Positions 42,012 to 50,276 of a DNA stretch of 51,888 nt are shown piece by piece. The notes under the pieces were generated by a model that was not told where the DNA came from, made no database searches, and worked only from the letters and a program-made list of their open reading frames with translations. The stretch covers positions 1 to 51,888 of the forward strand of contig JAHBYZ010000022.1 in the NCBI GenBank assembly GCA_019635695.1, in the 5' to 3' direction. This stretch comes from Rhizobiaceae bacterium. Its GTDB lineage: Bacteria; Pseudomonadota; Alphaproteobacteria; Rhizobiales; Rhizobiaceae. Made by a program: the position numbers and the translations under genes. How positions within the stretch are numbered: position 1 is the stretch's first letter; each line of letters opens with the position of its first letter.

Positions 42012-43624
42012 TGCCGCGCTACGCCTACAGGCCGTTCGACTACACCACGCCGCCTGAACTGCGCGGCGGCAAGCCGGTTCGCCATACCGTCGTCATCGTC
42101 GGCGCCGGGCCGGTGGGGCTGGCGGCGGCGATCGACTGCGCGCTGCGGGGCGTGCGCTGCGTGGTGCTCGACGACAACAACGTCGTCTCGCTCGGCAGCC
42201 GGGCGATCTGCTGGTCGAAGCGCACGCTGGAGATCATGGACCGCCTCGGCGTCGGCGAGCGCATGGTGGCGAAGGGTGTGACCTGGAAGGTCGGACGCCT
42301 GTTTCATCGCGACCGCGAGGTGTGGAGCTTCGATCTGCTGCCGGAGGCGGGGCACAAGATGCCGGCCTTCATCAACCTCCAGCAATATTACGTCGAGCAG
42401 TATCTGGTGGAGCGCTGCGCCGACTTCCCCGACCTGATCGACCTGCGCTGGAAGAACCGCGTCGTCGCGGTTTCGCCGCGCGCGGACGGCGTGACCGCGA
42501 GCGTGGAGACGCCGGACGGACGCTACGACATTGAGGCCGGCTGGCTGATCGCCTGCGACGGCGCCAAGTCTCCTGTGCGCGGCATGCTGGGCCTGGATTT
42601 CGAGGGCCGCATTTTCGAGGAGCGCTTCCTCATCGCCGATGTCGAGATGAAGGCGGAATTCCCGTCGGAACGCTGGTTCTGGTTCGAGCCGCCGTTCCAT
42701 TCGGGCCAGTCGGCGCTTCTGCACAAGCAGCCTGACGATATCTACCGCATCGACCTGCAGCTCGGCTGGGACGCCGACCCTGAAGAGGAGAAGAAGCCGG
42801 AGCGCGTGATCCCGCGCATCGAGCGGGTGATCGGGCACTCCGATTTCGAGCTGGACTGGGTGTCGGTCTACACCTTCCAGTGCCGGCGGCAGTCGCGCTT
42901 CGTTCACGGCCGCGTGGTGTTTGCGGGCGACAGCGCCCATGTGGTGTCGCCCTTCGGCGCGCGCGGCGGCAATGGCGGCATCCAGGACATCGACAATCTG
43001 ATCTGGAAGCTGGCTATGGTGGCCAAGGGCGACGCGCCCGGGAGCCTGATCGAAACATATGACGAAGAGCGTATCCACGGCGCCGACGAGAACATCCTGA
43101 ATTCTTCGCGGGCGACTTCCTTTATGACGCCGAAGACCGAGATGGAGCGGATGTTCCGCGACAGCGTGCTCGACCTGGCCGGCGAGCATGAATTCGCACG
43201 GAAACTGGTCAATTCCGGGCGGCTGTCGCGGCCGTGCTCGCTGGAGGGTATGAGCCTGCAGACGGCGGCGACCGGTGAAGGCGTCGCGCCGGGCACCGCC
43301 ATGCCGGACGCGCCGGTGGCGAACGGTTCGGCCGGCTGGCTGCTGCCGCATTTCGGCGGCGGGTTTGTGCTGATGGCGGTGGAGACGGCGTTGCCGGCGA
43401 GCTTGCCGGAGGGCGTGTCGCCGCTTCTCGTCTCGCGCGACCCGCGCCGGCGTTCCAACGCGGCCGCGTTCCTGCTCGACCATGAGGGGCTGGTGACGCA
43501 ACGCTACGGCGCCGGCAACCTCTACCTCGTGCGGCCCGACCAGCATGTCGCCGCGCGCTTCGCCGGGCCGGACGTGAACGCGATCGCGGCGGCGCACGCG
43601 CGGGCGAGCGGGAGGGGCGCATGA
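42011..43624 (+). CDS. FAD-dependent aromatic hydroxylase (MhpA/PHBH type)
   Basis: The 537-residue flavoprotein monooxygenase shows the FAD-binding GxGxxG in VVIVGAGPVGLAAAIDCALRG (about 27-47), the DG motif in LIACDGAKSPVRGMLG, and the GD motif in VVFAGDSAHVVSPFGARGGNGGIQD (about 308). The C-terminal thioredoxin-like region (LLPHFGGGFVLMAVE to the end) is as in MhpA-type enzymes. It hydroxylates a phenolic acid with NAD(P)H and O2; supplying homogentisate from a hydroxyphenylacetate is a reasonable guess from context, not a demonstrated role. The DUF2783 gene overlaps its stop. Confidence 0.88.
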   Translation: MPRYAYRPFDYTTPPELRGGKPVRHTVVIVGAGPVGLAAAIDCALRGVRCVVLDDNNVVSLGSRAICWSKRTLEIMDRLGVGERMVAKGVTWKVGRLFHRDREVWSFDLLPEAGHKMPAFINLQQYYVEQYLVERCADFPDLIDLRWKNRVVAVSPRADGVTASVETPDGRYDIEAGWLIACDGAKSPVRGMLGLDFEGRIFEERFLIADVEMKAEFPSERWFWFEPPFHSGQSALLHKQPDDIYRIDLQLGWDADPEEEKKPERVIPRIERVIGHSDFELDWVSVYTFQCRRQSRFVHGRVVFAGDSAHVVSPFGARGGNGGIQDIDNLIWKLAMVAKGDAPGSLIETYDEERIHGADENILNSSRATSFMTPKTEMERMFRDSVLDLAGEHEFARKLVNSGRLSRPCSLEGMSLQTAATGEGVAPGTAMPDAPVANGSAGWLLPHFGGGFVLMAVETALPASLPEGVSPLLVSRDPRRRSNAAAFLLDHEGLVTQRYGAGNLYLVRPDQHVAARFAGPDVNAIAAAHARASGRGA

Positions 43625-43827
43625 GCGGAGGGGAACCAGCCGGCCGCGACCGGCTGGGTGCGGCCGGCGACGATTTCTACGCCGCGCTTATGGCCGCCCA
43701 TGAAGGGCTGAGCTTCGAGGAGAGCGCGCGGCTCAACGCGCGGCTGGTGCTTCTGCTGGCGAACCAGGTGGGAGACCTGGCGGAGCTGAAGGAATTGCTG
43801 GCGGCGGCGCGCCCCGCCGCCAGATAG
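43621..43827 (+). CDS. DUF2783 protein
   Basis: The 68-residue soluble protein shows DDFYAALMAAHEGLSFEESARLNARLVLLLANQVGDLAELKELLAAA, the whole of the DUF2783 family pattern. Members are mostly next to flavin hydroxylase genes; the function is not known. It overlaps the hydroxylase stop (ATGA) and is the last gene of the hmgA operon, with only seven bases before the convergent hppD stop. Confidence 0.85.
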   Translation: MSGGEPAGRDRLGAAGDDFYAALMAAHEGLSFEESARLNARLVLLLANQVGDLAELKELLAAARPAAR

Positions 43828-43834
43828 GCGCGGC

Positions 43835-44947
43835 CTATTCCGCCGCCTGCACCTTGATGACGCCGCGTCTGATCTGGTCTTCCTCGATCGACTCGAACAG
43901 GGCGCGGAAATTGCCCTCGCCAAAGCCCTCGTCGCCCTTGCGCTGGATGAACTCGAAGAAGATCGGGCCGATGACGGTCTTGGAGAAGATCTGCAGCAGG
44001 ATCTTGGTCATGCCGCCGTCGACCACGCCCTCGCCGTCGATCAGGATGCCGTGCTTCTTGAGATGTTCGACCGGCTCGTCATGGCCGTTCACGCGGGCGT
44101 GGCTCATCTCGTAGTAGGTCTCGGGCGGACCGGGCATGAACTTCAGCCCGTTGTCGGCGAGCATGTCGGTGCCGGCATAGATGTCGTCGGTGCCGACGGC
44201 GATGTGCTGGATGCCCTCACCGCGATATTTCTTCAGGTATTCGGCGATCTGGCTGGTGTCGTCCTTGGACTCGTTCAGCGGGATGCGGATTTTCCCGCAT
44301 GGAGACGTGATGGCGCGGCTGACCAGCCCGGTGATGCGGCCATCAATGTCGAAATAGTGGATCTGCCTGAAGCCGAACAGCTCGCGGTAGAAGGCCCACC
44401 ACTTGTCCATGTTGCCGCGATAGACGTTGTGGGTGAGGTGGTCGAGGTAGTAGAAGCCGACGCCCTTCGGCTTCGGATCGCGCGCGCCGGTCCACGCGAA
44501 CTCCGCGTCGTAGGCCGAGCCCTTGGCGCCGTACTTCTCGACGAAATACAGCAGCGAGCCGCCGATGCCGACGATGGCGGGGACGTCGAGCGCCTTGTCG
44601 TTGCCTTCATAGGGCGTCGCGCCCTTGGCGACCGCATGGTCGAAGGCCTTGCGGGCGTCGACCACGCGCCAGGCCATCGATGGCGCGCACGGGCCGTGTT
44701 CTTCGACGAAACGCATGGCGTGCGAGCCGGGTTCGGCGTTGAGCACGTAGTTGATGTCGCCCTGCCGCCAGACGGAGATCGCCTTGCTGCGATGCTGAGC
44801 CACCCTGGCGTAGCCCATGCGCGCGAACAGTTCCTCGAGCTTCTGCGGCTCGGGATGAGCGAATTCGACGAACTCGAAGCCATCGGTGCCGGCCGGGTTG
44901 GCCTCGGTGATCTTGGCGGGCGGGGCGTCGTGCGGGAAGGGACCCAT
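43835..44947 (-). CDS. hppD: 4-hydroxyphenylpyruvate dioxygenase
   Basis: The 370-residue enzyme converts 4-hydroxyphenylpyruvate to homogentisate, the HmgA substrate. The two vicinal-oxygen-chelate halves are clear. The iron ligands are His in YLDHLTHNVYRGN (about 167), His in GIQHIAVGTDD and Glu in PIFFEFIQRKGDEGFGEGNFRALFESIE. The ATG at 44947 has GAGGAG upstream. It is divergent from an Lrp/AsnC regulator with two inverted repeats between them, and convergent with the hmgA operon. Confidence 0.96.
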   Translation of the reverse strand: MGPFPHDAPPAKITEANPAGTDGFEFVEFAHPEPQKLEELFARMGYARVAQHRSKAISVWRQGDINYVLNAEPGSHAMRFVEEHGPCAPSMAWRVVDARKAFDHAVAKGATPYEGNDKALDVPAIVGIGGSLLYFVEKYGAKGSAYDAEFAWTGARDPKPKGVGFYYLDHLTHNVYRGNMDKWWAFYRELFGFRQIHYFDIDGRITGLVSRAITSPCGKIRIPLNESKDDTSQIAEYLKKYRGEGIQHIAVGTDDIYAGTDMLADNGLKFMPGPPETYYEMSHARVNGHDEPVEHLKKHGILIDGEGVVDGGMTKILLQIFSKTVIGPIFFEFIQRKGDEGFGEGNFRALFESIEEDQIRRGVIKVQAAE

Positions 44948-45001
44948 GGCTCATCTCCTCGGGGGCAATTGTCTGATGATCTCACGAAGACCGCGCACGG
45001 G

Positions 45002-45050
45002 GCTTGCATTCGGTGACCATGCAAAGCCATCTTGCGCACAGAACGTGCGC
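45002..45050. promoter_or_regulatory. Inverted repeats in the hppD / Lrp-family divergent promoter
   Basis: TTGCAT (45004-45009) and ATGCAA (45019-45024) form a perfect inverted pair nine bases apart, extended by GC outside. GCGCAC (45034-45039) and GTGCGC (45045-45050) form a second pair. Both lie in the 117 bases between the divergent starts and are natural candidates for Lrp-family binding and autoregulation. Confidence 0.5.
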
Positions 45051-45064
45051 GCGAGGGCACTGGC

Positions 45065-45544
45065 ATGCCGATGGATACGCAGATTGATGACTTCGATCGC
45101 AAGATGCTCGCACTCTTGCAGGCCGATGCGCGCCTGACCAACAACGAGTTGTCCGAACGCATCCACCTTTCCGCATCGCAATGTTCGCGGCGGCGGCAGC
45201 GGCTGGAGGAGGAGGGCTTCATCCGTGGCTACGGCGCCGTGCTTGATCGCGAGCGGCTGGGTTTTCCGCTGGTCAACTTTATCTCGGTGACGCTGGCCAC
45301 CCACAATCGCGACAACGCGCGCCGCTTCGCCGAACTGATCGGGCGCTTGCCCGAAGTGCAGGAGGCGCACGCGCTCACCGGCGAGATGGACTATGTGCTG
45401 AAGGTGGTTACGCCCGACCTGAAGTCGCTGTCAGAATTCGTGTCGGGCGTGCTGCTGCCCCACGACTCGGTCCAGCACGTGAAGACGGCCATCGTCTTGG
45501 AGACGCTGAAGGAGACCGGCGCACTGCCGCTGCGGCGCGATTGA
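45065..45544 (+). CDS. Lrp/AsnC-family transcriptional regulator
   Basis: The 159-residue regulator has an N-terminal helix-turn-helix (DDFDRKMLALLQADARLTNNELSERIHLSASQCSRRRQRLEEEGFIRGYGAVLD) and a C-terminal ligand-binding RAM domain (VNFISVTLATHN, HALTGEMDYVLKVV, VKTAIVLETLKE). Such proteins sense amino acids, and divergence from hppD suggests control of tyrosine or phenylalanine catabolism. The ATG at 45065 has GAGGG seven bases upstream; a second ATG follows six bases later. Confidence 0.93.
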   Translation: MPMDTQIDDFDRKMLALLQADARLTNNELSERIHLSASQCSRRRQRLEEEGFIRGYGAVLDRERLGFPLVNFISVTLATHNRDNARRFAELIGRLPEVQEAHALTGEMDYVLKVVTPDLKSLSEFVSGVLLPHDSVQHVKTAIVLETLKETGALPLRRD

Positions 45545-45610
45545 TCGCGCCGCCGCTCCGCTTTATGCGGGAACCCGCAGCGCGTTCGCGGCGCATTGGG
45601 TGGAGGTCCC

Positions 45611-46870
45611 ATGACTGTCATCATCGCCGGCGGCGGAATTGCCGGCCTTTCGCTGGCTCTTTCGTTGCACCAGATCGGCGTCCCGTGCCGCGTCTACGAG
45701 CAGGTGCGGGCGTTGAAGCCGCTCGGCGTCGGCATCAACGTGCAGCCGCATGCGGTGCGCGAGCTGTTCGAGCTCGGACTCGCGGACGAGATGGAGGCAG
45801 TCGGCGTGCGCACGCGCGAGGTGGCCTACTACTCCAAGCGGGGCAACCTGATCTGGTCCGAGCCGCGCGGCATGTTCGCCGGCTACAGCTGGCCGCAATA
45901 TTCGACCCATCGCGGAAAGCTGCAGATGATGCTGTTCGACGCGGTGCTCAAGCGGCTGGGGCCGGACTCCATCGTGACGGAAGCGGCGGTGACCGGTTTC
46001 AGGGAGACGCCGGGCGGCGTCGAGGTATCGCTTGCGAATGGTGCGACGGCGCAGGGCACCATGCTGGTGGCTGCCGACGGCATTCACTCCGCCGTGCGCC
46101 GCCAGCTCTACCCGAACGAGGGTGCGCCGCGCTGGGGCGGAGCGGTGCTATGGCGCGGTACGACGGTGGCGAAGCCTTACCTGACCGGCGCGACCATGGC
46201 GATGGCAGGGCACGAGTGGCAGAAATTCGTGACCTATCCGATCTCGCAGCCGGACCCGCAGACCGGCGAGGCTCTCATCAACTGGATCGGCGAACTGAAA
46301 TACGAGCCGGGCGCGGGCTGGAACCGCGAGGACTGGAACCGCAAGGGCGATTTCGCGGATTTCCTGCCGTCCTTCGAGTACTGGCGATTCCCCTGGCTCG
46401 ACTGCCCGGCGCTGATGAAGGCCGGCGGCGAGTGCTACGAATATCCGATGGTCGACCGCGATCCGCTGGAGCGCTGGACCTTCGGCCGCGTGACGCTGGC
46501 CGGCGACGCCGCGCACCCCATGTATCCGATCGGCTCCAACGGCGCCTCGCAGGCGATCATGGACGCGCGCTTCATCGCGCGTGCGATACTCGACCACGGC
46601 CTGACCGGCGACGCGCTGATGGCCTACGAGGCGGAACGACGCCCCGCGACGACGCGCATCATCCTCGCCAATCGTGGCAACGGCCCGGACCAGGTGATGC
46701 AGACCGTCGAGGAGCGCTGCGCGGGCGCGTTCGGCGACATCTCGGAAGTTCTTTCGCGCGAGGAACTGGAGCAGACGGCGGCCGGCTACAAGAAGATTGC
46801 CGGCTTCGATGTCGGCACGCTCAACGCGCGGCCGCCGCTGGTGCCCGCGGGAGCACGCGTCGCCGTATGA
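45611..46870 (+). CDS. Flavin-dependent monooxygenase (PhzS/UbiH-like)
   Basis: The 419-residue single-component flavoprotein shows GxGxxG in VIIAGGGIAGLSLALSLHQIG (about 4-23), the NADPH/FAD DG motif in LVAADGIHSAVRRQLYPNEG and the GD motif in VTLAGDAAHPMYPIGSNGASQAIMDARF. It is closest in pattern to the PhzS-like flavin-dependent oxidoreductases. The substrate is unknown. GGAGG is five bases before the ATG at 45611. It is about 66 bases after the Lrp-type gene and about 100 bases before the TRAP transporter genes, so a shared substrate is plausible. Confidence 0.87.
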   Translation: MTVIIAGGGIAGLSLALSLHQIGVPCRVYEQVRALKPLGVGINVQPHAVRELFELGLADEMEAVGVRTREVAYYSKRGNLIWSEPRGMFAGYSWPQYSTHRGKLQMMLFDAVLKRLGPDSIVTEAAVTGFRETPGGVEVSLANGATAQGTMLVAADGIHSAVRRQLYPNEGAPRWGGAVLWRGTTVAKPYLTGATMAMAGHEWQKFVTYPISQPDPQTGEALINWIGELKYEPGAGWNREDWNRKGDFADFLPSFEYWRFPWLDCPALMKAGGECYEYPMVDRDPLERWTFGRVTLAGDAAHPMYPIGSNGASQAIMDARFIARAILDHGLTGDALMAYEAERRPATTRIILANRGNGPDQVMQTVEERCAGAFGDISEVLSREELEQTAAGYKKIAGFDVGTLNARPPLVPAGARVAV

Positions 46871-46873
46871 GAA

Positions 46874-46890
46874 TGTTATAGGGAATAACA
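46874..46890. promoter_or_regulatory. Inverted repeat before the TRAP genes
   Basis: TGTTAT (46874-46879) and ATAACA (46885-46890) flank five bases. The AT-rich site begins four bases after the monooxygenase stop and about 85 bases before dctQ, where an operator or promoter element would be expected. Whether it serves dctQM alone cannot be judged. Confidence 0.4.
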
Positions 46891-46974
46891 AAATCTTCGG
46901 TCGCGCTGTTGCCCGCCGCGGCAGCGGACGATAGTTTGCGGCGGGGAACGAAGCCGAAAAGGCTTGGAGGATCT

Positions 46975-47505
46975 ATGCAAGGTCTGTCGCGTGCCGTGGT
47001 CGGCATGGCGCGGTGGCTCGCCATACTGGGCGGCGCCGTACTCATCGCCATAACCGTGATGACGGTGATCAGCATCGTCGGCCGCGGCTTCATCTGGGCG
47101 GGACTGGGGCCTGTGCCTGGCGACTTCGAGCTGGTCGAGGCGGGCGCGGCTTTCGCCGTCTTCGCCTTCCTGCCCTGGTGCCAGATCAATCGCGGTCACG
47201 CGACGGTCGACGTCTTCACCAGCTATCTGTCACCGGGCGCCAACAGGGTCATCGACCTGATCTCGGAAGCGGTGATGACCTTTGTCATCGTGCTGATCGC
47301 TTGGCGGCTCTGGTATGGCCTGCTCGACAAGCTCCGCTACAACGAGACGACCTTCATCCTGCAGTTCCCCGTGTGGTGGGGGTATGCGGCCGCGATGTTC
47401 GCCGCCTCGGTGGGTGTGCTGGTGTCGCTGTTCGTCCTCTATGTCCGCTTCCGCGAGGTGGTCGAGGGACGTCCGATCCTGCAGGGACAAGGGGTGGTCC
47501 ATTGA
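46975..47505 (+). CDS. dctQ: TRAP transporter small permease (DctQ)
   Basis: The 176-residue inner-membrane protein has four helices, as in all DctQ proteins: WLAILGGAVLIAITVMTVISIVG, the central WCQ helix region, VIDLISEAVMTFVIVLIAWRLW and FPVWWGYAAAMFAASVGVLVSLFVL. The conserved GDFELVEAGAAFAVFAFLPWCQINRGHATVDVF is present. It pairs with DctM to import organic acids with sodium. TTGGAGG is five bases before the ATG. The stop overlaps the DctM start. Confidence 0.93.
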   Translation: MQGLSRAVVGMARWLAILGGAVLIAITVMTVISIVGRGFIWAGLGPVPGDFELVEAGAAFAVFAFLPWCQINRGHATVDVFTSYLSPGANRVIDLISEAVMTFVIVLIAWRLWYGLLDKLRYNETTFILQFPVWWGYAAAMFAASVGVLVSLFVLYVRFREVVEGRPILQGQGVVH

Positions 47506-48824
47506 GCAACCTCGAGCTCGGCCTCTACTCGTTTCCCGTCCTGCTGCTGCTGATATTCCTGCGGATTCCGATCGGGCTATCGATGCTCGCCGTCGGGCTC
47601 GGCGGGCTCTACATGGTGTACGGCAACGTCACGCCGATCCTGTCGCGGTTGAAGGGCGAAACCTACTCGACCTTCTCCAGCTATTCGCTGTCGATCATCC
47701 CGCTGTTCCTGCTGATGGGCCAGTTCGCCGGGCTCGGCGGCATGTCGCAATCGCTGTTCAAGGCGGCGAACGCCTGGCTCGGCCATCGCAAGGGCGGCGT
47801 CGCGATGTCGGCCATCGGCGCTTGCGCCGGCTTCGGCGCCATCTGCGGCTCCTCGCTGGCGACGGCCGCCACGATGGCTCAGGTCGCGCTGCCGGAACTG
47901 AAGCGCTACGGCTATTCGGGTGCGCTGGCGACAGGCACGCTCGCGGCAGGCGGCACGCTCGGCATCCTGATCCCGCCCTCGGTTGTCCTGGTGATCTATG
48001 CGATCCTTGCCGAGCAGAACATCGCCAAACTGTTCGTGGCAGCCTTCGTGCCCGGCATCATCGCGGCTATCGGCTACATGATCGCGATCTCGATCTACGT
48101 GCGGCTCTTTCCCGGATCGGCGGGATCGAGCCCGCGCCAGCCCTACGGCGAGCGCTTCAAGGCGCTGTTCGACGTGTGGCCGGTGCTGCTGGTGTTCTTC
48201 CTGGTGGTGTTCGGCATCTATTTCGGCTGGTTCACGCCGACGGAAGCCGCTGCAATCGGTGCGGCCGGCACCGGCATCATCGCCTGGCTGAACGGCGGGC
48301 TGACGCGCAAGACGCTGATCGATTCCATCCTGATGACGGCGTCGGCGACGGCGATGATCTTCTTCATCGTCTACGGCGCGGCGATCTACAACTCGTTCCT
48401 TGCCATCTCGCAGCTGCCCAACCAGGCGGCGGCGTGGGTGACGTCGCAGGGCTTCAGCCCGTGGACCGTGCTGGTCTGCATGCTGATCTTCTACCTGATC
48501 CTCGGCTGCTTCATGGACTCGCTGTCCATGATCCTGCTGACCATTCCGATCTTCTTCCCGATCGTCAGCGGGCTGGACTTCGGGCTGCAGCCGGAGGAGC
48601 TCGCGATCTGGTTCGGAATTCTCGTGCTGATCGTGGTCGAGGTCGGATTGATAACGCCGCCGGTGGGCATGAACCTCTTCGTCATCAATTCGATGGCGCG
48701 GGACGTGCCGATCCTGCAGACCTATCGCGGCGTGACGCCGTTCGTCATCAGCGACTTCGTTCGCACGGTGCTGCTGACGCTGTTTCCGGCAATCTCGCTG
48801 TTCATGGTGCGCTGGCTCTACTGA
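47502..48824 (+). CDS. dctM: TRAP transporter large permease (DctM)
   Basis: The 440-residue protein carries about twelve helices and the TRAP signatures FLRIPIGLSMLAVGLGGLY, GSSLATAATMAQVALPELKRYGYSGALATGTLAAGGTLGILIPPS, FTPTEAAAIGAAGTGI and VEVGLITPPVGMNLFVINSMA. It forms the transport channel with DctQ. The TTG start (47502) overlaps the dctQ stop and has AAGGGG upstream. No DctP periplasmic binding-protein gene lies in the window, so it must be encoded elsewhere. The context suggests an aromatic or keto-acid substrate, by inference only. Confidence 0.94.
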   Translation: MSNLELGLYSFPVLLLLIFLRIPIGLSMLAVGLGGLYMVYGNVTPILSRLKGETYSTFSSYSLSIIPLFLLMGQFAGLGGMSQSLFKAANAWLGHRKGGVAMSAIGACAGFGAICGSSLATAATMAQVALPELKRYGYSGALATGTLAAGGTLGILIPPSVVLVIYAILAEQNIAKLFVAAFVPGIIAAIGYMIAISIYVRLFPGSAGSSPRQPYGERFKALFDVWPVLLVFFLVVFGIYFGWFTPTEAAAIGAAGTGIIAWLNGGLTRKTLIDSILMTASATAMIFFIVYGAAIYNSFLAISQLPNQAAAWVTSQGFSPWTVLVCMLIFYLILGCFMDSLSMILLTIPIFFPIVSGLDFGLQPEELAIWFGILVLIVVEVGLITPPVGMNLFVINSMARDVPILQTYRGVTPFVISDFVRTVLLTLFPAISLFMVRWLY

Positions 48825-48832
48825 GCCGGCGC

Positions 48833-49522
48833 TCACTTGAAGCGGTAGCGCACGCCCAACCCGAGACGGTTGGTGCTCGTGTCGGGACCGAAAGTGCCGA
48901 AGGCCTCCGAGCGGTGATGCAGGCGCACCAGCGCACTCCAGCCTGGCGCCGCCGCAAGCGACAGCTCGGCTTCGAAGCCGATGTGGTAGAGCAACTGCGA
49001 CGGGTTCACGCCGGGCGTCCGCTTCGGCTCGATCCGCGGCGGCGAGAAAGCGTAAGAAAGCCCGTTCGCGATCGCCAGGTTGAAGCTGGCGCGGCGGCCG
49101 AGGCGGATTTCGCGGGTGCGCATGACGAAGGACAGCGTCGCCTCGACATGTTCCTCCACCCCGAAATGCTTCACCAGCTGCGCCTCGCCTTCGACGGTGA
49201 AGCCGTCGAAGAAGTTGCGGTCGTTCTGCAGGACGATCCGCCCGAGCGGTTTGCTGACCGCGAGATGGAGGCTCTGCCCGGCCCCGAAGTTTCCGCGAAT
49301 GAGATTGCCCGGAAACGCGATCAGCCCGCCATTGACGATCTGGGTGCCGTAAAGCGCGACGGCGACGCCTTCGCGTTCCCGGATGTGGGAGAGGCGCTCG
49401 CGCTTGCTGCTGGCAGCCGGCACGGCTTCCTGCGCCAGAACCGGCGCGGTGTAGGAAACGGCAATGGCAATGACGCAGGCGGCGAATCGGATCAAGGCGG
49501 ATGCAAAACCAAGGCGACGCAA
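48833..49522 (-). CDS. Outer-membrane barrel, acyloxyacyl hydrolase / PagL-like
   Basis: The 229-residue protein has a signal peptide (AACVIAIAVSYTAPVLAQEA) and alternating beta-strand pattern ending in the outer-membrane signature RLGLGVRYRFK (aromatic near C-terminus). The stretch LVRLHHRSEAFGTFG (about 196-210) has the His-x-Ser of the PagL active site, followed after about 14 residues by the final strand, as in lipid A 3-O-deacylases; rhizobial proteins with this ending are annotated acyloxyacyl hydrolase. A TTG start is used and is uncertain. It ends eight bases from the convergent dctM stop. Confidence 0.55.
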   Translation of the reverse strand: MRRLGFASALIRFAACVIAIAVSYTAPVLAQEAVPAASSKRERLSHIREREGVAVALYGTQIVNGGLIAFPGNLIRGNFGAGQSLHLAVSKPLGRIVLQNDRNFFDGFTVEGEAQLVKHFGVEEHVEATLSFVMRTREIRLGRRASFNLAIANGLSYAFSPPRIEPKRTPGVNPSQLLYHIGFEAELSLAAAPGWSALVRLHHRSEAFGTFGPDTSTNRLGLGVRYRFK

Positions 49523-49610
49523 AAATTTGCCGCCGCAGACCCGCGGCGTCGAGACGGATGCCGCTCACTTTTTATGTTGCGACATTCCGAAGGGGTGCCG
49601 CCGCAGGTAT

Positions 49611-49838
49611 TCAGACGAAGCCGATGGCGACGCCCTTCTTGCGGAAGTAGGACTGCATCAGCTTGCGGCCCTGGCGGTTGGGCTGGACCAGCTTGGCGGT
49701 CTCGAAGGTCGCTTCCTTGACGCCTTCGCGCGCCATGGCGGCCTTCAGCGCACCGATATGGATGTCCAGATCCTCGTTGTCGGCCTTCAGCGACGCGTAG
49801 ATGGCTTCGATTGCCTGCGGGACGGAGATGTCGGTCAC
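49611..49838 (-). CDS. Small hypothetical protein
   Basis: The 75-residue basic, soluble protein reads MTDISVPQAIEAIYASLKADNEDLDIHIGALKAAM in its first half and ends QPNRQGRKLMQSYFRKKGVAIGFV. I do not recognise the family. The GTG at 49838 is favoured because AGGA lies eight bases upstream. It follows the TIGR01244-type gene by 17 bases in the same direction, so the two are likely co-transcribed. Confidence 0.65.
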   Translation of the reverse strand: MTDISVPQAIEAIYASLKADNEDLDIHIGALKAAMAREGVKEATFETAKLVQPNRQGRKLMQSYFRKKGVAIGFV

Positions 49839-49855
49839 GATGTAAGTCCTGAAGC

Positions 49856-50191
49856 TCAGCGCTGCTGCACGAGGCCGTGGAGGTTGGTGCACCGCGCACC
49901 CGAGCGGCAGTAGGCGAAAACCGGAGCGGGCAGGTCGGCCAGCGCCTTCGCCTGGTCCTCGACGTTGTCGACGGTGATCTGGCCGCTGATGACGGGGATG
50001 TAGCGGAACTCAAGCCCCGCCGCCTTCGCCGCCTGTGCGACCTGGTCGGCGGTCGAGGCTTCGCCGGGATGCTCGGCGTCGGGGCGGTTGCAGATCACGC
50101 TCCTGAAGCCGGCGGCCTTGATCGCCGGGATATCGGCGGCGACGATCTGGCCGGCGACGGCGTAGTCCTCTGTGATGCTGCGATATTCCAT
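49856..50191 (-). CDS. TIGR01244-type phosphatase/sulfurtransferase-like protein
   Basis: The 111-residue protein begins MEYRSITEDYAVAGQI and has the DSP-like Cys-x5-Arg loop in FAYCRSGARCTNLHGL (Cys about 92, Arg about 98), plus FRSVICNRPDAEHPGE and FRYIPVISGQIT, all standard for the TIGR01244 family found alone or fused to Blh sulfide-related hydrolases. It is likely a small phosphatase or sulfur-transfer protein; activity is not proven for the family. The ATG at 50191 has GGAG nine bases upstream. Confidence 0.85.
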   Translation of the reverse strand: MEYRSITEDYAVAGQIVAADIPAIKAAGFRSVICNRPDAEHPGEASTADQVAQAAKAAGLEFRYIPVISGQITVDNVEDQAKALADLPAPVFAYCRSGARCTNLHGLVQQR

Positions 50192-50276
50192 GGTGTGCGG
50201 CTCCGGCAAATTCGGCGCACTCATGCCACCGGACGCCGGCTGGGGCAACTGTCCGCCGGGGAAGCCGGCGGATTTC

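Noticed and set aside
47315..49720. 801-codon plus-strand frame and 663-codon minus-strand frame over the TRAP genes
   Set aside because: Both conflict with DctQ and DctM, whose membrane topology and motifs are unmistakable.
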